Positions 23,332 through 37,678 are shown, counted from the stretch's first letter. The stretch is 64,000 nucleotides of DNA from Aspidiotus rigidus (GCA_035079385.1 JAVHKY010000013.1:14258001-14322000); one strand, 5' to 3'. Notes: generated from the letters alone by a model not told the origin. Numbers and translations are program-made.

Positions 23332-26300
23332 TGAAAATCGCGGGCGACAGTGTAGCCCACATGTCACACGATCATACTTTACCAAACGACACATTCGTTA
23401 GCGATCATTATTACCAATTTATACAAAGAATATGAATTCCTGTGGCTAGCAGGCAAAAACCAATATTTAGATAGTTTTATAGAGTATGAAGCATATGCAA
23501 TGTAGGTGTTGAATCAACTACTGACTGCTTACAGCGCTCTCCCAGAGTATCAACTTTTAATTATATTATTTCTATGTATTTTGTACTCTCACGCAGGACT
23601 TTCTTTGTTTGTATGATTTGAAAATTTTCCTTTGTTTGGCTGAAAGATGAGCATTTTATGGTTGATTGAGAAAACATCATCTAAAGGAAGCAATATTTCT
23701 ATTTACATTTTTTGATTTTTTAAAGGTTTTATCAATATTTTAATTTCTGATTTACTGAAAAGAAGAAAGAAAAAAAGAATTATCAATTGTAAGGTATATT
23801 AGTAGAAATTTTTGATGATACTTTTTCTCAGTCAATTCCTGAGTACAATGAACCTGATTTTTTTGAAGAGAAAAGGAAAATATGTTTGCTTTTCATTCCC
23901 TGCTCAAATTTTGAGTAGTACTAAATTATTTTTTGTATAATTTCCTGTTATTATCTTATTCTCGTTCAATTTTGATACTATTTTAGTTGATAATAATCCA
24001 GTAAGTTCATTTCAACAAAACACATGAACGGTTTTTCTTTTTTTTTTTTTTTAATAATATAAGTAGTCTATGTACTTATCATGTCTCAACAAAATTCCCA
24101 TAAATAATTTAAAAAATTAGGTTATGCCAACTAACCGAAAATTGGACAATCATTTCTCAAGTTTGAATGCTTCATACTTATGGTCTTTATTTCAAAATCT
24201 ATCTATTATTTGATTTATTCTTTTAGGAGCGTTGACTTGTACTAAAGCCGATTAACTCATTTCAAAAACTGATCTAAAAATTGTTCAGATTTTCGGATGT
24301 CGACGAGCTCGAAATGGATTAATATAATTTCTGCCTGCGGAAGAGCGAGAAGCAAATATTTTTAAACTGGAAGATTATTTAGAGCAGGCACTCGGTTAAA
24401 AAAAAGAAAAAGTCGATTTGTACACTTCTCATGGGTATCAATGAGAATTTTTTGCTCGAAAAGTACGATTTTATTTGTAATCATTTTAAATGTTCAAAAG
24501 AATTAAAGAAGTCAAAAAAGGAAGAAAGAACTACCTACATATAGAAAACTGTTGAACTAAAATAATCTCTTATCAAAAATTCTAACCGGATAACAAGACA
24601 CCTAACTGTTCAAAAAGGTTTCTTAATACATCAGTATTTCAAACTGTCATCGAGACGATTTTTCAAAAAGAGCAGACTTCGAAGAGCATTTTCGTCGTAC
24701 ATACTTCAACAGTTTTTCTTTATGGTTTCTAAAGATTTCGATTTGTCTGCCGTTGATATTTCGTACTCCAGAATCATATCTAGTTCAAGCTGTTACATGG
24801 AATATCACTGAAGTAATGTTACAATATTTTAGCCTTCCTATTGTGATGAACTTTTTTTTTTTTTATGTTATTATTTTTTAAATTCTCATTTATAAAACGG
24901 GCTCTTTGTCTTAAATATCTCGTATATGGTATCTGGAATGGCAACAAAACTACAAGACTGAAAATGTGGTAGGAGTTGGCCAACGAAATGAAAAACGGCT
25001 CGATTCAAAAATGTGGTTTTGTGGTCGCGATGCAATGTCACTGTCTACCGAATGTTACACTCGAACTAAAACTTTCAAGTATCGATAATGAAGATCACAC
25101 GTGGCATAGTACCTAACTGAGTGAATTTCCTCTCACAAGTTCCAAGGGCAACAGTCGAAATTATCGTCGCGTCGTCTTCGCAACACGAAAAAGGTTAATA
25201 TTAAGATGTCATTATATCGTCCACTAAAAATTTATTGTAATGGCAAAAGGCTCTTCAAAGTTCGCCGCTATACCGAAGTAATTCAACAGTCGTACACAAT
25301 CATAAAACGACTTAGTAAATAATTCTCATTAGGTGTACCTACTGTTAAAACTGAACGTACGAGACGAGAAAGAAATTTGAAATTTTGGGCGTTTCCGTAA
25401 CCGGGCGCAGCATCGGGTAAAAAAAAAAGTAGGCCTACGTCAAAGGCGAAAGGTCCTCCGTTGCTATCGTAAATAAATGAAAACTGTACAGCAAATACAA
25501 ACTTGTACAGACTGTCGTAGTATGGGAGCTATGTTTACGCAAAGGCTGCGCATGACTAGTCGAGGAAATTAATCCAGATGCGTTATAGAGTTTTACTTTT
25601 ACTTTACAGTTCACGACTATAGTAGATGATAACATTTTTCTCGTGTTCTTCGCACCGAGTAAATAACGAGGAAGGAAACGAACGAGTAACAGGTAAGCGC
25701 AATTAAATTACAATACACGTATTCTATTTAATACAGCCATATGGGCCTGGTTAATTTTCATTAAATTCGGGTGAAAGTAGAGTAACATATGAAAGAAAAT
25801 GTACAAGAAAGTTGGGGATGCGTAATTTAATATCGACTTTCAGGAATAAATTCGGGAGAAAAAAATGAAGAGTAACTTTTTGACGCATGAATTTTGAATT
25901 TAACAGTAGGGCTAACCCTTTTTCTGTCCCTAGTTATTGTCTTTTGATTACGTCATTCGAACTTTCCGCGTAAAGACTGTCCACAGAAATGTAGGACGAT
26001 TTACATTACAATATTGATAATTATGTATGGCTACGTGAAGATTCAGAGAAAAATGTAAATAGTTTCTACAACAAAGAATGTGAATTATTACCGATTCATA
26101 ACGTCAATATATGTGACTGTTACAACAGAGCAACAGACTTTGTAAGTAGGCGTGGGTACCTACTTTTTCAAAATTTTGATGTAATGAACTTAATTACAGA
26201 AAACGCCCTGGCATTTACTCGTAAAAATCCGACAAAGCCTACTCCTCACATCCAAATCCTCTCCCAATTCCTGCCGAAATAAAAATGTCGTACCGGGGCG

Positions 26301-28153
26301 TAGGAGTTTTTTCCATTACACGTTCTTGATATCGTAAATGAAGCAACAGAAAATATATACTCTGCAGATCTCAAGAAAGATAAATTGTAAGTATTTTTCT
26401 TATTGGCACGCATTTTTTAATAATATAAACGTACTTCGACCCAAATGGAATGAAACAGATTCAAATCGCGCAAATTTTCTGTGACTATTGACCCATTCAA
26501 TATATTTACAAAGAGAGGTAAGTTAGTACCTATGAAAAATGGCAACAAGTTACTGATAAACTTTGTAAAAGTTTGTAAAAGTTACAAAGTTTTGCATACT
26601 TTCAGGCCACAGCGCGGTAATTCCCTATAGAATAAGAACTTTCACCAAAACGAAAAATAAAAAGAGGGTATAGCTGAAAAGCAAATTTTGTAAGCCTCCT
26701 CTCAACTCATAAGTAAGGAAAAAAGTTGTTTTGTTTTTCGTTATAGAGCCTTTAAAATTTCTCAAAATGCAAAATCATTTCCTACTGTAGAAATATTAAT
26801 AAGACGGAATATTTTTTTAATGAAATTTCAAAGAGTGAAATTGCAGGCGGAAAATTTTCCCCTAGACAAAGTATCAAATTGTTGTTGAAGCAAAAAGCTC
26901 GCAATATTACAGTTAGGGAGGAAATCATGTAGTCAAGAGAACGTAAAGCGAAGTAAATTGATTTAAACAAGGTAATTGAGACCGACTTGACAGGTGTAAT
27001 AAAACTCTATCAACAGTGTGGAAGTACAAAAGATAAACAATAATTAAAGTGGCAGCAAAGTTTTCCTGAAATTTGTATTAAAAAAGTAGAAACGAAGTTA
27101 TGAAAATAGCCATTATATAGAAGACGGAAGATATTTATGGGATAGATTTAAAATGGAAAACTTTCTACACTTCAAGAAAGAACATTGGTTCGTGTATGTG
27201 TCTTTTTGGCGTACGATGCAAAGAAAGGAAAAAAAAGAAAGTGGTTGACCCTGAATGTGCTTCGCCTGGCCTGGCCTCAACCGGTCTCAGAAGATCCCCA
27301 CTTCACAACGTCATCTTTGTCTCGTGTCTAGTCTGTATAATCACTGCATATTAGGAGTGTATTAGGCCACGACCATGATTAGGCTAACTAGACTCTTCGC
27401 TTATTCGCTTCCGCTAGTATTTATTCTTAGTCTAGTATATTCATTGTAAGTACATGCGCTGAGCCTAGCTTATTTCACGTTAGGATATGTTAGGCTAACC
27501 AAGAGACGAGCTCACTCGCTCCGCTCGTTTGCCTCTTCATCGGTATTTTGTAGCCCAAAATACTGTGTATTAGGTCTAGTAAAATGAAAGTCAAAGTAGC
27601 AAAGGTCAAAGCGCTCATGACATCATCATTCGTGATGTTAGCGTCTCGTCTCGCAAAGTAGCGTGACTAAAATTTCCGACTGACGCTACGCCCAAAGACA
27701 ATTGTCAAAAATAATTTGTAGGAAATTTTATGGTCTGGCACTAAAAAACTTACAGTTTACTTTGTTAGTTACTGGGTGGTCTCTTCAAACTCTAATTGAA
27801 ATGAGCAAAGAACCAGTAAAATGAATACTTTCAGCTATAGTGGGAATTTGTTCTTACTGCGCATAGCCTAGAAATTGAGATTCTTTTACCTCTTGTTACT
27901 CTTACAAGAATCCAAGTTTAACTAAGATGACTCAATTTAAAGAATTTAGAATTTTTCAACGTTCATGAGTTTGGAAAAGTGGCACTACTAGAATAGACAG
28001 ATTTCCTAATCCTGAAGTGCTGGAGAGTAACCTTTTCTCCAATCCGTAGACAGTTTCCAGTGGATCTGGAGGAAGACTAATGGAATCATACAAACATTAC
28101 AAATAATTATTAAAGCACCACAAATCTAACTATTATGATTGGCCTTATAGTTT
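23332..28153. other. Long non-coding stretch
   Basis: No gene recognised over 4.8 kb. Near 27349-27415 and 27479-27540 are two loosely similar segments (ATTAGGCTAAC followed by a CTTCGC/CTCGCTCCGCT part), probably an old duplicated repeat. Confidence 0.5.
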
Positions 28154-28267
28154 GTTCACGTTAAGAAAGGATAGAAGTACGTACCATGAGAACGGAATGC
28201 CGAAGGTAATTTTAATCTGCTGGGTCCGTCTCGATAGTACGTACTTCTATCCTTTCTTAACGTGAAC
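28154..28267. mobile_element. 114-bp foldback MITE, GTTCACGTTAAG family, copy A
   Basis: GTTCACGTTAAGAAAGGATA at the left end is matched perfectly in inverse at the right end, and the arms extend about 40 bases with few differences. A second member lies at 29253-29365. No clear target duplication. Confidence 0.88.
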
Positions 28268-28292
28268 AGAGTTTAACGCTCTCGCTACAAAT

Positions 28293-28897
28293 CTGCCGTA
28301 CAAAGTTAAATTGACGTACATCCAAATCAACGATCAGACAAACTGCATCTGTGGCCTGCGATGAGAAAAGGATGCTCATTGCCCACTGACAGGAACACCA
28401 TTTCTCTCTGATTAGATATCCAATCAGTGAGAACAACTGAGAAATAGTATTCCTGCGCCAATGGGCGATGAGCGTCCTTCTCTCATCGCAGGTCACATCT
28501 TTTGGACGATTGGTGCGAGTGTGTGAATCGTGATAATACACTACTATTACTTCATTGACGGAATAACAGGGAAAAATTCAGATCTAGTTGGAGCTTTCCT
28601 TCACAAAGGATGAACACTCATCTCTGAATTGTGTTGAAATGAACGTTGGATATACGTCAAAATTTTGATGTATATCCAAACCACGACCCAAAAATACCAG
28701 TATTGGAAGGAGGGATGCTTGTATCGGAAAACTAGTATGATAATTGGATTTCTCATTGAAAAATTATCTTTGTAACACATACCTATTTACATCTTAATTA
28801 GCCGTATTAATCTTCTTTTAAGAAAATGGAACTTCTTTAGTTCTTCCCGATCGTCGATATTTGGATATAGGGACGTCAATCCAAGTTTGTACGGCAG
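28293..28897. mobile_element. CTGCCGTAC-family DNA transposon, copy 2
   Basis: 605-bp element with a perfect 4-bp duplication AAAT (28289-28292 and 28898-28901). Termini CTGCCGTACAAA are inverse-identical and continue with ATTGACGT and ATCCAAAT. The central palindrome at 28648-28677 (GGATATACGTCAAAA and inverse, one mismatch) repeats the subterminal motif. Another inverted pair inside (around 28335-28378 and 28455-28498, ATGAGAAAAGGATGCTCATTG-like arms) adds a nested hairpin. No transposase. Confidence 0.88.
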
Positions 28898-28967
28898 AAA
28901 TCTAGGTCTTTATCAGCTTCCTATTGATCAAAGTAGCATTATGCATCAGAGTATAATGATAATTCGG

Positions 28968-29062
28968 GCTGGACAGCGCTATTATCGTACCCAAGGAAAA
29001 CAGGAAAATTTTATTGACAGTTTGGGTGACGGGCGAAGGTTTTTTAAATGGATCTGAATAAA
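28968..29062 (+). repeat. Dispersed repeat shared with 11661-11765
   Basis: Second copy of the CGGGCTGGACAGCGCTA repeat, adjacent to the copy-2 transposon here. It lies 51 bases after the ACCCAGT-ended MITE region in the other locus only by position, so linkage to either element is not proven. Confidence 0.6.
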
Positions 29063-29252
29063 TTCACGCTCGTCAATTTTGTTCTTGTAATTTTTCTCCT
29101 AAATTGCTTTGTTTCTACTGTATAACCTAATCCTCTTCATTCACGTGACATCAGTCATTAACAGATAACAATGAGTTCACTTAATTAGTTCACTAACTGA
29201 TAGCAGTGAGGTCATCTACTGATAACAGTGAGTATTGAGATTGATATATTCC

Positions 29253-29365
29253 GTTCACGTTAAGAAAGGATAGAAAGTAACACTTTGAGAACAGAACGCT
29301 CCTGGTAATTTCAATCTACCGTTCCGTTCTCGAGGTACTACTTTCTATCCTTTCTCAACGTGAAT
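29253..29365. mobile_element. 113-bp foldback MITE, GTTCACGTTAAG family, copy B
   Basis: Same terminal sequence as copy A at 28154 (GTTCACGTTAAGAAAGGATA), with the right end slightly changed (CTCAACGTGAAT). The middle differs by several substitutions. This confirms a mobile family rather than a single palindrome. Confidence 0.85.
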
Positions 29366-32118
29366 AGAGCATAGTAAACAATATTCTGCGATAGTATCAT
29401 GCGATGGTACTTAAAACATTATCGACTCCCAAAAGAATGTGTATACAGGGGGAACAATTTGGTCATTTGTCAAAATTCAGTAATTCAGAAGTAAAAAATA
29501 AATAAGGGATTCAACATTGATAATGAGGATATGGAAGGGAGTATTTGAAAACATATTTTTATTTCGAATTTACATTCTTCTTTTCATTGAACTTTGAATG
29601 ATCCTTATAGATGTGAAATTTGGAAAAATTTTGACCTCTGACCTGAGACGAAAAGAGACTTGGAAAATGTCGAGCTATGAACCCTTGCAGAAATGGAAAT
29701 TGAAAAAATTTGTAAGGCAAATTGTTGTTTTGAGAGGGAAAGAGTGTTGACCTACTCTTGAGCTGTGTACATGAAAAATTTACATCATCCACATAAATAA
29801 ATGGGGAGGTTCCTTCTCCAAAATAATGGTACCAGAAGCCGTCGAGAAGGGGTCCTGCACCCACACTCACGACAAATATTTATACATAAAATAAAATTAC
29901 TTAATTTTTCTAGAATATCACAATTCTCAGCGCTAGTACCAATTAGCCGCCACCCGTTGCCGTTGGCTTTCATAATACCAATAATAATACCGTAATACAT
30001 TATGCGACAGAGATGAAGGCTATTTTTGAAATCTAGTGGAAACTACACTGCGCAGCCTTGTTAGCATACAATATACTTTCAATTTGTTGGTACCTTATAC
30101 CCTCTTTAATGGAAAAAAAGAAAAAATTTCGGATAGCACGCAATTTTTCCGCGACTTCTGACCCACCTCCTAATCTACAAGACAAAATTGACTGATAGTA
30201 ATACTCGTAGAGTGTTACACCCTCGGAGCGTGAAAAATGGTAGACGAATGAGTAAGGGTTATACCATCGTATATGAAACAACCAAATAAGTCACCTTCTA
30301 TCCTTTCGATGTGCACGGTAAATTGAGGCTGTGTAACACAGTTACGACAGCTAATATGATGGATGACATCGTCCTTTTTCATTTTGCGATATTTGCGCTC
30401 GCGTTTTATCCTCTGTCCAGAAAATTGTTGCCGTACTTACTTCTTTGGATTTGGTGAGAGAGAATAGCGGACGAGGCGATAGATTTAATGATAATTTATT
30501 AAAACGCACGACAGCTTAGGAATGATAAATTGGAGATCCACACTTCATCTGTTAGTAAATACGAGAAGTAGAAATAAACCTACCTACTTCGAACGATTGA
30601 GTTTTCTAGAACCTCCTCAGAAGAGTGTTATCGCGTCCCGACGAAAAATTTTCTCCACAATTAATAAAATATCTTCCCAAGATTCAACACCAGTCGCTAT
30701 AATCCTGGACAAACTCATTCCACCTAACAGCTTAGCCTGAAAAAACAGCGAAAAAATTTTCCTCGTGTACTTTCTCTATTAGGATGGTATAGCTGTACCT
30801 GTGCGTGTATAAAATAAATTTGACCTACGTCCGAGCGAATAATGATATAATTTCCTCGTGACGAAAGAGTCTATGAAATAATCCGCAAATTTTTTCCTGC
30901 ACCTACGTCCTTTCATTTGATTACGGCATAATGGTTGCGTTCACTCTATCGTGATGACGTCATAAAAATGATGGGACGACAATGGTACATAGCTAAAAAC
31001 AGAGACACTTGAGAGCAGGCAGTATAACTTTTCCCAGTAGTTGCTTGACAGAACAATCAAATGTTTTATACATTTCCTCGACATAAGTATTACTTTTTGA
31101 AATCGTCTATTCATGTAATTTTCACGATTTCGTATTCCATTCTGAAAATTTACGAGTTCTCGTGACCGCAGATAGCATCATATATTGATGAAGAGTGAAA
31201 ATTACACGAAAAGAGTAAAAGGAGATTTTCAAAGGTTGCGCGTTTCAGTAAAAAGTGGTTAAGGTAAATTGTTTTTTATACTACGGGTTGCGTATAACTT
31301 GGAAATCCACTCTAAAGTTTGTTCATAAAACATAAAATTTTTTCAATGGGTAGAATTTTAGCGTCGGAATGAGAATTTCTATGTTCATTCTTCATTGTTT
31401 TGAGTTCGTAATAAAGTCAGCGTGAATTTCTTTTTGCAATGACTTTTAAATCTACGATGATGATTTTCTGATCAGTGTAGCATCTTATGGTATTTTGCTT
31501 CTTCTGTAAATAGAAGCTAGACTAGACGGCTGTATGTTTTTATACAGATCTGAGGAATAGCCAGGATTTAAAGGTTAAGCGAAGGATGACTGGCTAACTC
31601 ATCTACAAACATGGGAATAGTCTACATACCTACAAAATTAAATGAAAGTATTTATAAAGAAAAAAAGAAAGAATAAAAAGGGTTTTTTGTGCTCTGTAGT
31701 TCGTAGTTTGTACTCTTATCCTGTACTTTATACCTTGTCTGTGCCCTTGCTGTAGAATTTGAATTATTGTTTGTCAAGTTATCTGTCAAAAGAGCACCCA
31801 AAAGTCCTCATTTGGAACAGGACCTAAGTAGTGGAAAGTAATGTGTCATTAATCTGTCGCATACTCAATTGAAACTCAGTCAGCTTTTATTCCCTCACCA
31901 TTCACAAGGCAATGGATCAAATTTCTAAAACTTGCAGAGGTGAAAAAACTTGGATAAATTTCTTTTGTTTTCATAATGCTCTAAAGTCATTGTAGATCGT
32001 CTGCCCCGAATCAATTCTTTTCTCTTTCTGAGTACGTTCCAGGAAACTCTTCTCCTGTTATTGAAATACACTAAGTCGAAATTACCAAAAGTCACTTTTC
32101 TTTGTATAAATTAAGTTA
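29366..32118. other. Non-coding stretch
   Basis: Several overlapping frames of 60-100 codons on both strands (29.5-30.7 kb) lack motifs and splice context and are not called. Confidence 0.5.
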
Positions 32119-32126
32119 CTTAAAAT

Positions 32127-32268
32127 CAGGCCGAACGAAAGGAGGGGAGGAAACTGGAGATTTTTCTCCGAGCCCGGCTTTGTTCTTTAAGGGGAGGGGG
32201 AGAAAAAAATTTTTGGAGGCCCCCTGTGCTCCTTCCCCCGAACCCGACTGGAGCTCTCGACGGCCCTG
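32127..32268. mobile_element. 142-bp hAT-like MITE with perfect 8-bp TSD
   Basis: Ends CAGGCCGAACGAAAGG and, inverse, CAGGGCCGTCGAGAGC are alike over the first bases. The 8-mer CTTAAAAT is repeated exactly on each side (32119-32126 and 32269-32276). Interior is purine-rich on one half and C-rich on the other. CAGGGCCGTCGAGAG-type ends are familiar from hAT elements. Confidence 0.85.
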
Positions 32269-32544
32269 CTTAAAATGATATATTTCTAGATTGTATGAGG
32301 CTTATCATCCTCTTCCTCTGCTCCTCAATCGAATGGTCGGATAGAAAAGACACCCTTTTCTGATTTTTGGTGTTTTGAGTTTAGCCCTCTCTATCACTCT
32401 AATGGTTATAAAATGTCTAAAACTATGTTGAAATTCAACATTATTTTATCAAATTCAATTTTGGTTTTCTCTTGGCTTTTTATACCCCTAACAGGGAACC
32501 CTTTTTCCTGATCGTGTTTGATTTTTATATGGTTTGAATTTTAT

Positions 32545-32694
32545 AAAGGCGAAAGCCAGCTGAAAAGAAGCGAAAAGCTAGCCGAATTTTTTTTTGAAAA
32601 ATCACAAGCCAAAGTCGAAAGTCGAAGCTATATTTTTCAAGTTCAAAAGCATAAGCCGGAAACTGACACTAAATCTTTCAGCTGCAGCACACTG
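32545..32694 (-). mobile_element. Truncated copy of the 11775-12235 hAT-like MITE
   Basis: Read on the minus strand this begins CAGTGTGCTGCAGCTGAAA and continues GCTTTTGAACTTGAAAAATA-like and GACTTTGGCTTGTG, following the order at 11775-11880. The other end is lost near 32545. Confidence 0.7.
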
Positions 32695-33153
32695 GTTCAA
32701 CTCGCCTTTGGCCATTTATGCAATGATAAAAGCTAAATGTTGAGCTACCCTATACCGGTAGATGCGCACGCGACAGTAGGTGCGCAAGCGGCGACGTTCT
32801 TCTTACTTTCTACAGGAAACATATTTACAACGTAGAGCGAATTTTTCGCTTCCCCTCAAAAACTATGCATTTTTAAGAAAAACGTAAGAGAACAGAATTC
32901 ATTTGTGTTGTAATTTCCTATCAAATGAGATGAATTTTGAAATTTTGTTCCCGAAAATTCTGAAATCATCATCATCAAATTAGAAATTTAAAGACAAACA
33001 ACTTGAGCTCTCTTCATTTTTTCATGATAATGCATTATTTCTGAGTTAAAGCGAAAATTTTGAACTTTGGCCTATATTTTCTATAGAAAAGTATGAAGAG
33101 ATACTCCAAACGCAACACAATCTGTGGCGTTATGGATAACTCACTAATCAAAC

Positions 33154-33457
33154 TAGAGCCCTATAAATACGAGTGAGGACATGGTCCGCCATATCTAGTC
33201 GTTACATATCATCATTTGTCTCAACATCTCCCTATTCAGATGAGGAATTTACTTATGTGATTGGTGAAGCAATTTTGCATTTCTCAATAGTGTTGAGTCT
33301 TGCATTTTGCTTTGGCACTTAGTCTAGTATGTTCTCTCATTAATTTCAAATCATGATGAACTGTTATCAGTCATTAGAATAGGAGACTGTGAAAATAATG
33401 ATGACGTAACGACTAAACATGGCGGTCCATGTCCTCACTCGTATTTATAGGGCTCTA
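33154..33457. mobile_element. 304-bp MITE with 7-bp TSD, TAGAGCCC termini
   Basis: Arms of about 50 bases begin TAGAGCCCTATAAATACGAG and include GTGAGGACATGG, CCGCCAT and TAGTCGTTAC in inverse order at the right end. ATCAAAC flanks both ends exactly (33147-33153 and 33458-33464). No coding sequence. Confidence 0.88.
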
Positions 33458-33464
33458 ATCAAAC

Positions 33465-36400
33465 GACTTCCTCTTTCTATATGACTTTGTCACTTTAGTA
33501 AGAGCGCTCTAACCATTGACTATAAATTACTTCAATGCTCTAACGCTCTACCGTTCTCACAAATTTTTGTGTTGGTGGCGTCCCATCGGCACTCGCAGTC
33601 AAATTTGCGAGTTGTAAGTACATAAGCTACTCGTACTAAGCTCAATCACGCTGATTTTTAATGCCCTTCAATTTTGCTGTTTGGCAGCCGGATATTCAAG
33701 TATAAGATTGCGTGTTGCTTTGGTAAGACCACTTCTGAATCATCATAATGGCGTAGAACAAGTTCGCTCGAATATTACATATAAGTTATAAGAGAAAAGG
33801 AAACTTTTGAATTAGTCGCATGAAGGAGAAGGAAATATCCCGGCCTCAGAATTCCCGGGGATACCCGATTATAAAAAAATATGTTTTTATTAAAATAAAA
33901 ATATTTATTTTTGCTTATTTTTTTTACTCGTGTTTTGAATTATGTTCCAAAAAATGTTTAACACTATTTTGTTAAAAACATCGTCATTTTACTTCTACCA
34001 AATAAAAAAGAGAGGGAGTTGGCCCAAAATAAGGAGAAAACAAGGTAGAATGTGAATCCACTGGGAATTCCCGGAGTCCAAAATTGAATTCCCGGGAACT
34101 TCCGAAAACTGCTTGGAGCTAATTCAGGCACTTCGACAGATTCTGAACTCTAAATCCTTACAGAGATGGGACTTGGAAAAATTTTCACCTCCAAGGCAAA
34201 TATATGATCATCATGATGACGGGGCTTGGAAATTCAAGTCATACAAATGAAGAGGGGGACTTGAAGGAATTCTGAACTCTTAACCCTTATTGTGTGATAA
34301 CTTTTGAAGAAATTTCGAACTCTGTGTCATAAATATAAGGAAGGAATGTATGAAGCATTTCAAACTGTAAACCCTATTCCAATAACACAGGTCCTCTTCA
34401 TTCCTCATTCAATACAGTTAATGACTGCTTTTTCTAGGAAAGGTTTCACCCAAGACCTCGACCCTGGTTCTCACCAATTAGAGCCTCCTTTCCGATAAGA
34501 ATTGTGATGCTGCTGAACTTTGTGTGAAGAAAATCGCAGAAAACGACGGAACATATAATTATTAGGAGGATTTCAAATTTCGCTGCGGCCCGTCCACTTG
34601 TACCAGATATTCTTTCAGAGTTTCCAGGATAATATATATATTCCCTACATTTGAAGGATTCTAGAAATAGAAACGATCAAGCAGGACAAACCAAAGGCAG
34701 ACAAATTTTTTTTTTGTGAAATCAGTATTATTTTATTTAGTTCTCTGAAAAACATTCTTTAATTTCACTTAGTTCAAGAGTCATAAGCCATAGTGCTATA
34801 GTTACTGCTTCCAAAGCACTAGATCATCAGTTATACTAAGGCGAAACTTGCTGTTCATGAACTGGACATAGAAAGGTAAGATCGACACTTCAGTATCTAA
34901 TGAGTAATGACCAATTTTCACGAATGCAACGAGGAGGTTGTAGGGGTGGGATAGAGCCATTTTTGACACTGAATAAAAAACAACTCCATCAAAAATGAAT
35001 ATGTAAAGGGACGGGGGACGGGAATGGGATATATTATTTCTGATGTAAAATTTGAACTACCTACGTGTACTTACACAAGTATTTAAACATTGAATTTTCG
35101 AGCTTCAACGAATTTGGTAAATTCGGATATTCGGAGTAATCTATCGCGTATTTTTGAAAATTTCTCTTCATACCTACATAATACTTCACAACGGATTTAA
35201 AAATAAAAACTGTAACTATATTCAATGGAACAAGACCAGGGAGACGACTGTAATTTCCATATTTCAACTTTTTTTCACTTCGTGGTCGTTTGATTACTCA
35301 ATGATAACCATATCCAATCGCCTCCGCAAAATTTGGCGAGCGTAAACATTTCTACGTGCAATTTGCAATATAGTGTACCTTCTCAGGAGTGAATAAAAAG
35401 GTAACGTACGCATAGAAATGGAAAATCGACGCTTCCCACGTCCGCGTATTTGATTAACATATCGCAAATCACCCCCGCCCCGCCTATCCGAACGCTCGTT
35501 TCCAATTTATCGAAACCACCACGTAGTATACAAGAAGAAATGAAGCCACGCAAAGGGTGCGCGAGAACGTACTCCGTAGAAATTTCCAAAATGATTGGCA
35601 AAGGTTAAATTTATATCAGTAGACAAGCCATCAAATCTTGAAGAGTTTTCTTGAAAAATTCAGCGCGACTTTCAATCGACCTTCAAACTAACTCGGAGTA
35701 AATTAGAAAAAAAAAAAAAAAAAAATGATCATTACAGTCAGCTATAATATGTAGAATTTTTTGACGACGATGTTAAAACAATACCTACGTCGTAAAGAGG
35801 AAAAAACTCGGTTGTTTTCTCGAATTGAGAAGCCATCGTCAAAATGGAAGCGAGCTAATTTTAATCTTTTTATAAATAAAGGCAGAGAGAGAGAACGAAA
35901 AAAAAAATGGTAATGCAATTAAGTTGAGAGTGAGAAAAGAAATATTCTAAAGTGTTTTATCGTCATGGCGACGTATAGAAAAAGTGTGAAAAGGGTTTTC
36001 TCGAGATGCTCTTAATATATAGTGTATGTGATATTGTGCACAAGCTACCATGCTTCAGTAACGTTAGACTCGTTTCAAAATACTAATAAGAAAATCCAGC
36101 CTGTACTGATGGTTCATTCATTCACATACTTGATGATGTGCTTCGATAGCTAAGTGCGTCATATCCTTGACGAACCTCTAAAAGTTCCCATTTCCTAAAG
36201 AGGCGAATTCCATCAAATCATGGCCAAAATTTTTACGTGCAAGACGTAGATCGTCCTATTTTTATCAGAAAATATAGTGGTGTTCCCGGGAAAATATTTT
36301 AATAAATTAAATGCTGCCGAGTTGTTCGGAGCTTTCTGCATTAATCACGCATAAAATCGTACCGACCTTTAACGCTTTTTGAACTTCGTATGCGGCAAAA

Positions 36401-37188
36401 AGGCACGATTTCAAAGATGTCAGAATAGAACTAGGACGAAAAATTAACTATCGGCATTAGAAAAATGACTCTATTCAGTCAGCATTGAAAAGTGGTTGAA
36501 ATTGAGAAATGCTTCAATGACAGGGAGGAGAAGACAACAAAAAAAACACTTCGCAAGATAACAAGTTAAATCAAAAAATTCTCACGCTTCTAGACGAGAT
36601 CAGTGAGAGAAAATAACGAGAATATTTGACTGTCTTCGATATCGACCTATCTCGTTCGAATAAATTGAAATTGTGTAGTCGTTATATCTGGAGGATATTT
36701 TTAGCTTGATGCGCAAATTGGAAACTAACAAGTTTTCCAAAACTTTCATCATTTTATTCTTATTCATAATCGCAAAACTTTTTCATTCGCCATTCTGGTA
36801 AAACAATGAAGATAGATATAATATTATACTAAAATTGAGTTTTTAGTTCGAAACATTTTACGGTCAAATAAATGCAACAGTCGAGATGGAGTAGCCAGAT
36901 TTTAAAGGCCATTCTCGATATTGGATTACAAATGGAAATAATTTTTTTACGACTTTGTCTGAGTATAAAATCATGTCGCAGGCTCGAGTACATTGTAATA
37001 TCATCACCGTCAGGCTATTTTTTATACGTTTTGGGTGAGAGTGGCAGTTTGCAAATTAGTATTCAAAAGTTCAGCTAACTAAAATTATTTTTCATTTAAC
37101 CGACGGCGACTTCACGAAACATACTTTATTTTAAAAAATTTATATTGTTTTAGTAAGTTGCTCTTACAATTTTTTTTTGGTAGGTAGT
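33465..37188. other. Non-coding stretch
   Basis: No supported gene. GAATTCCCGG occurs at 33849, 34064 and 34089 in a short region, hinting at an old repeat. A minus-strand 72-codon frame at 35383-35601 is noted among the rejected items. An A-rich run of about 20 lies at 35706-35725. Confidence 0.45.
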
Positions 37189-37193
37189 GAGCC

Positions 37194-37371
37194 TGTACTG
37201 TATGAACCTCCGCTAGAAATGACAACACTGCTAAAATGTAAATACCTATCTAATATCATAAACCTATCAATTCAGTATGTATGAATCTGTATCAACGTTT
37301 CAACGTATCCATCAATAAAATATCAAGTGGTCTATCGAATATTCTTTTCCTTTTCATAATCATACATAACA
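37194..37371 (+). repeat. 5' LTR, 178 bp
   Basis: Identical by eye to 42078-42255. It has canonical TG...CA ends and a polyadenylation signal AATAAA at 37314-37319. No strong TATA box is evident, which is common in insect LTRs. Confidence 0.95.
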
Positions 37372-37377
37372 ATAAAT

Positions 37378-37387
37378 TGGCGACGAG
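37378..37387 (+). other. Primer binding site, tRNA-Ser(GCU) type
   Basis: TGGCGACGAG starts 6 bases after the 5' LTR and complements the CCA-tailed 3' end of animal tRNA-Ser(GCU) (…CTCGTCG plus CCA). Insect mag-like elements are known to use a serine tRNA. The tRNA end is recalled, not searched. Confidence 0.75.
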
Positions 37388-37678
37388 TATAAAATGTAGT
37401 ATTTCACAAAAATTTTTTTTTTTTCCCATAATTAGTGAATTGAATTATAACTGTCGATAATATCAATTAATTTTTTCTATTCGAACGTTCAATGCCGGTG
37501 ATGTGTGCCTATAGTATGTTATTGTATCTGCCTTGATTTTCAAGATTTTACCTGACGCTAGCTGTTAGCTGATTTCATTGTTGTACAACCAACGACTATT
37601 GGACTCGTTTCTACATCTGTGGAGATTTGCATTTGGTTCGTATCAATTTTCTTTTTCCTACTAATCAATACCTACAAT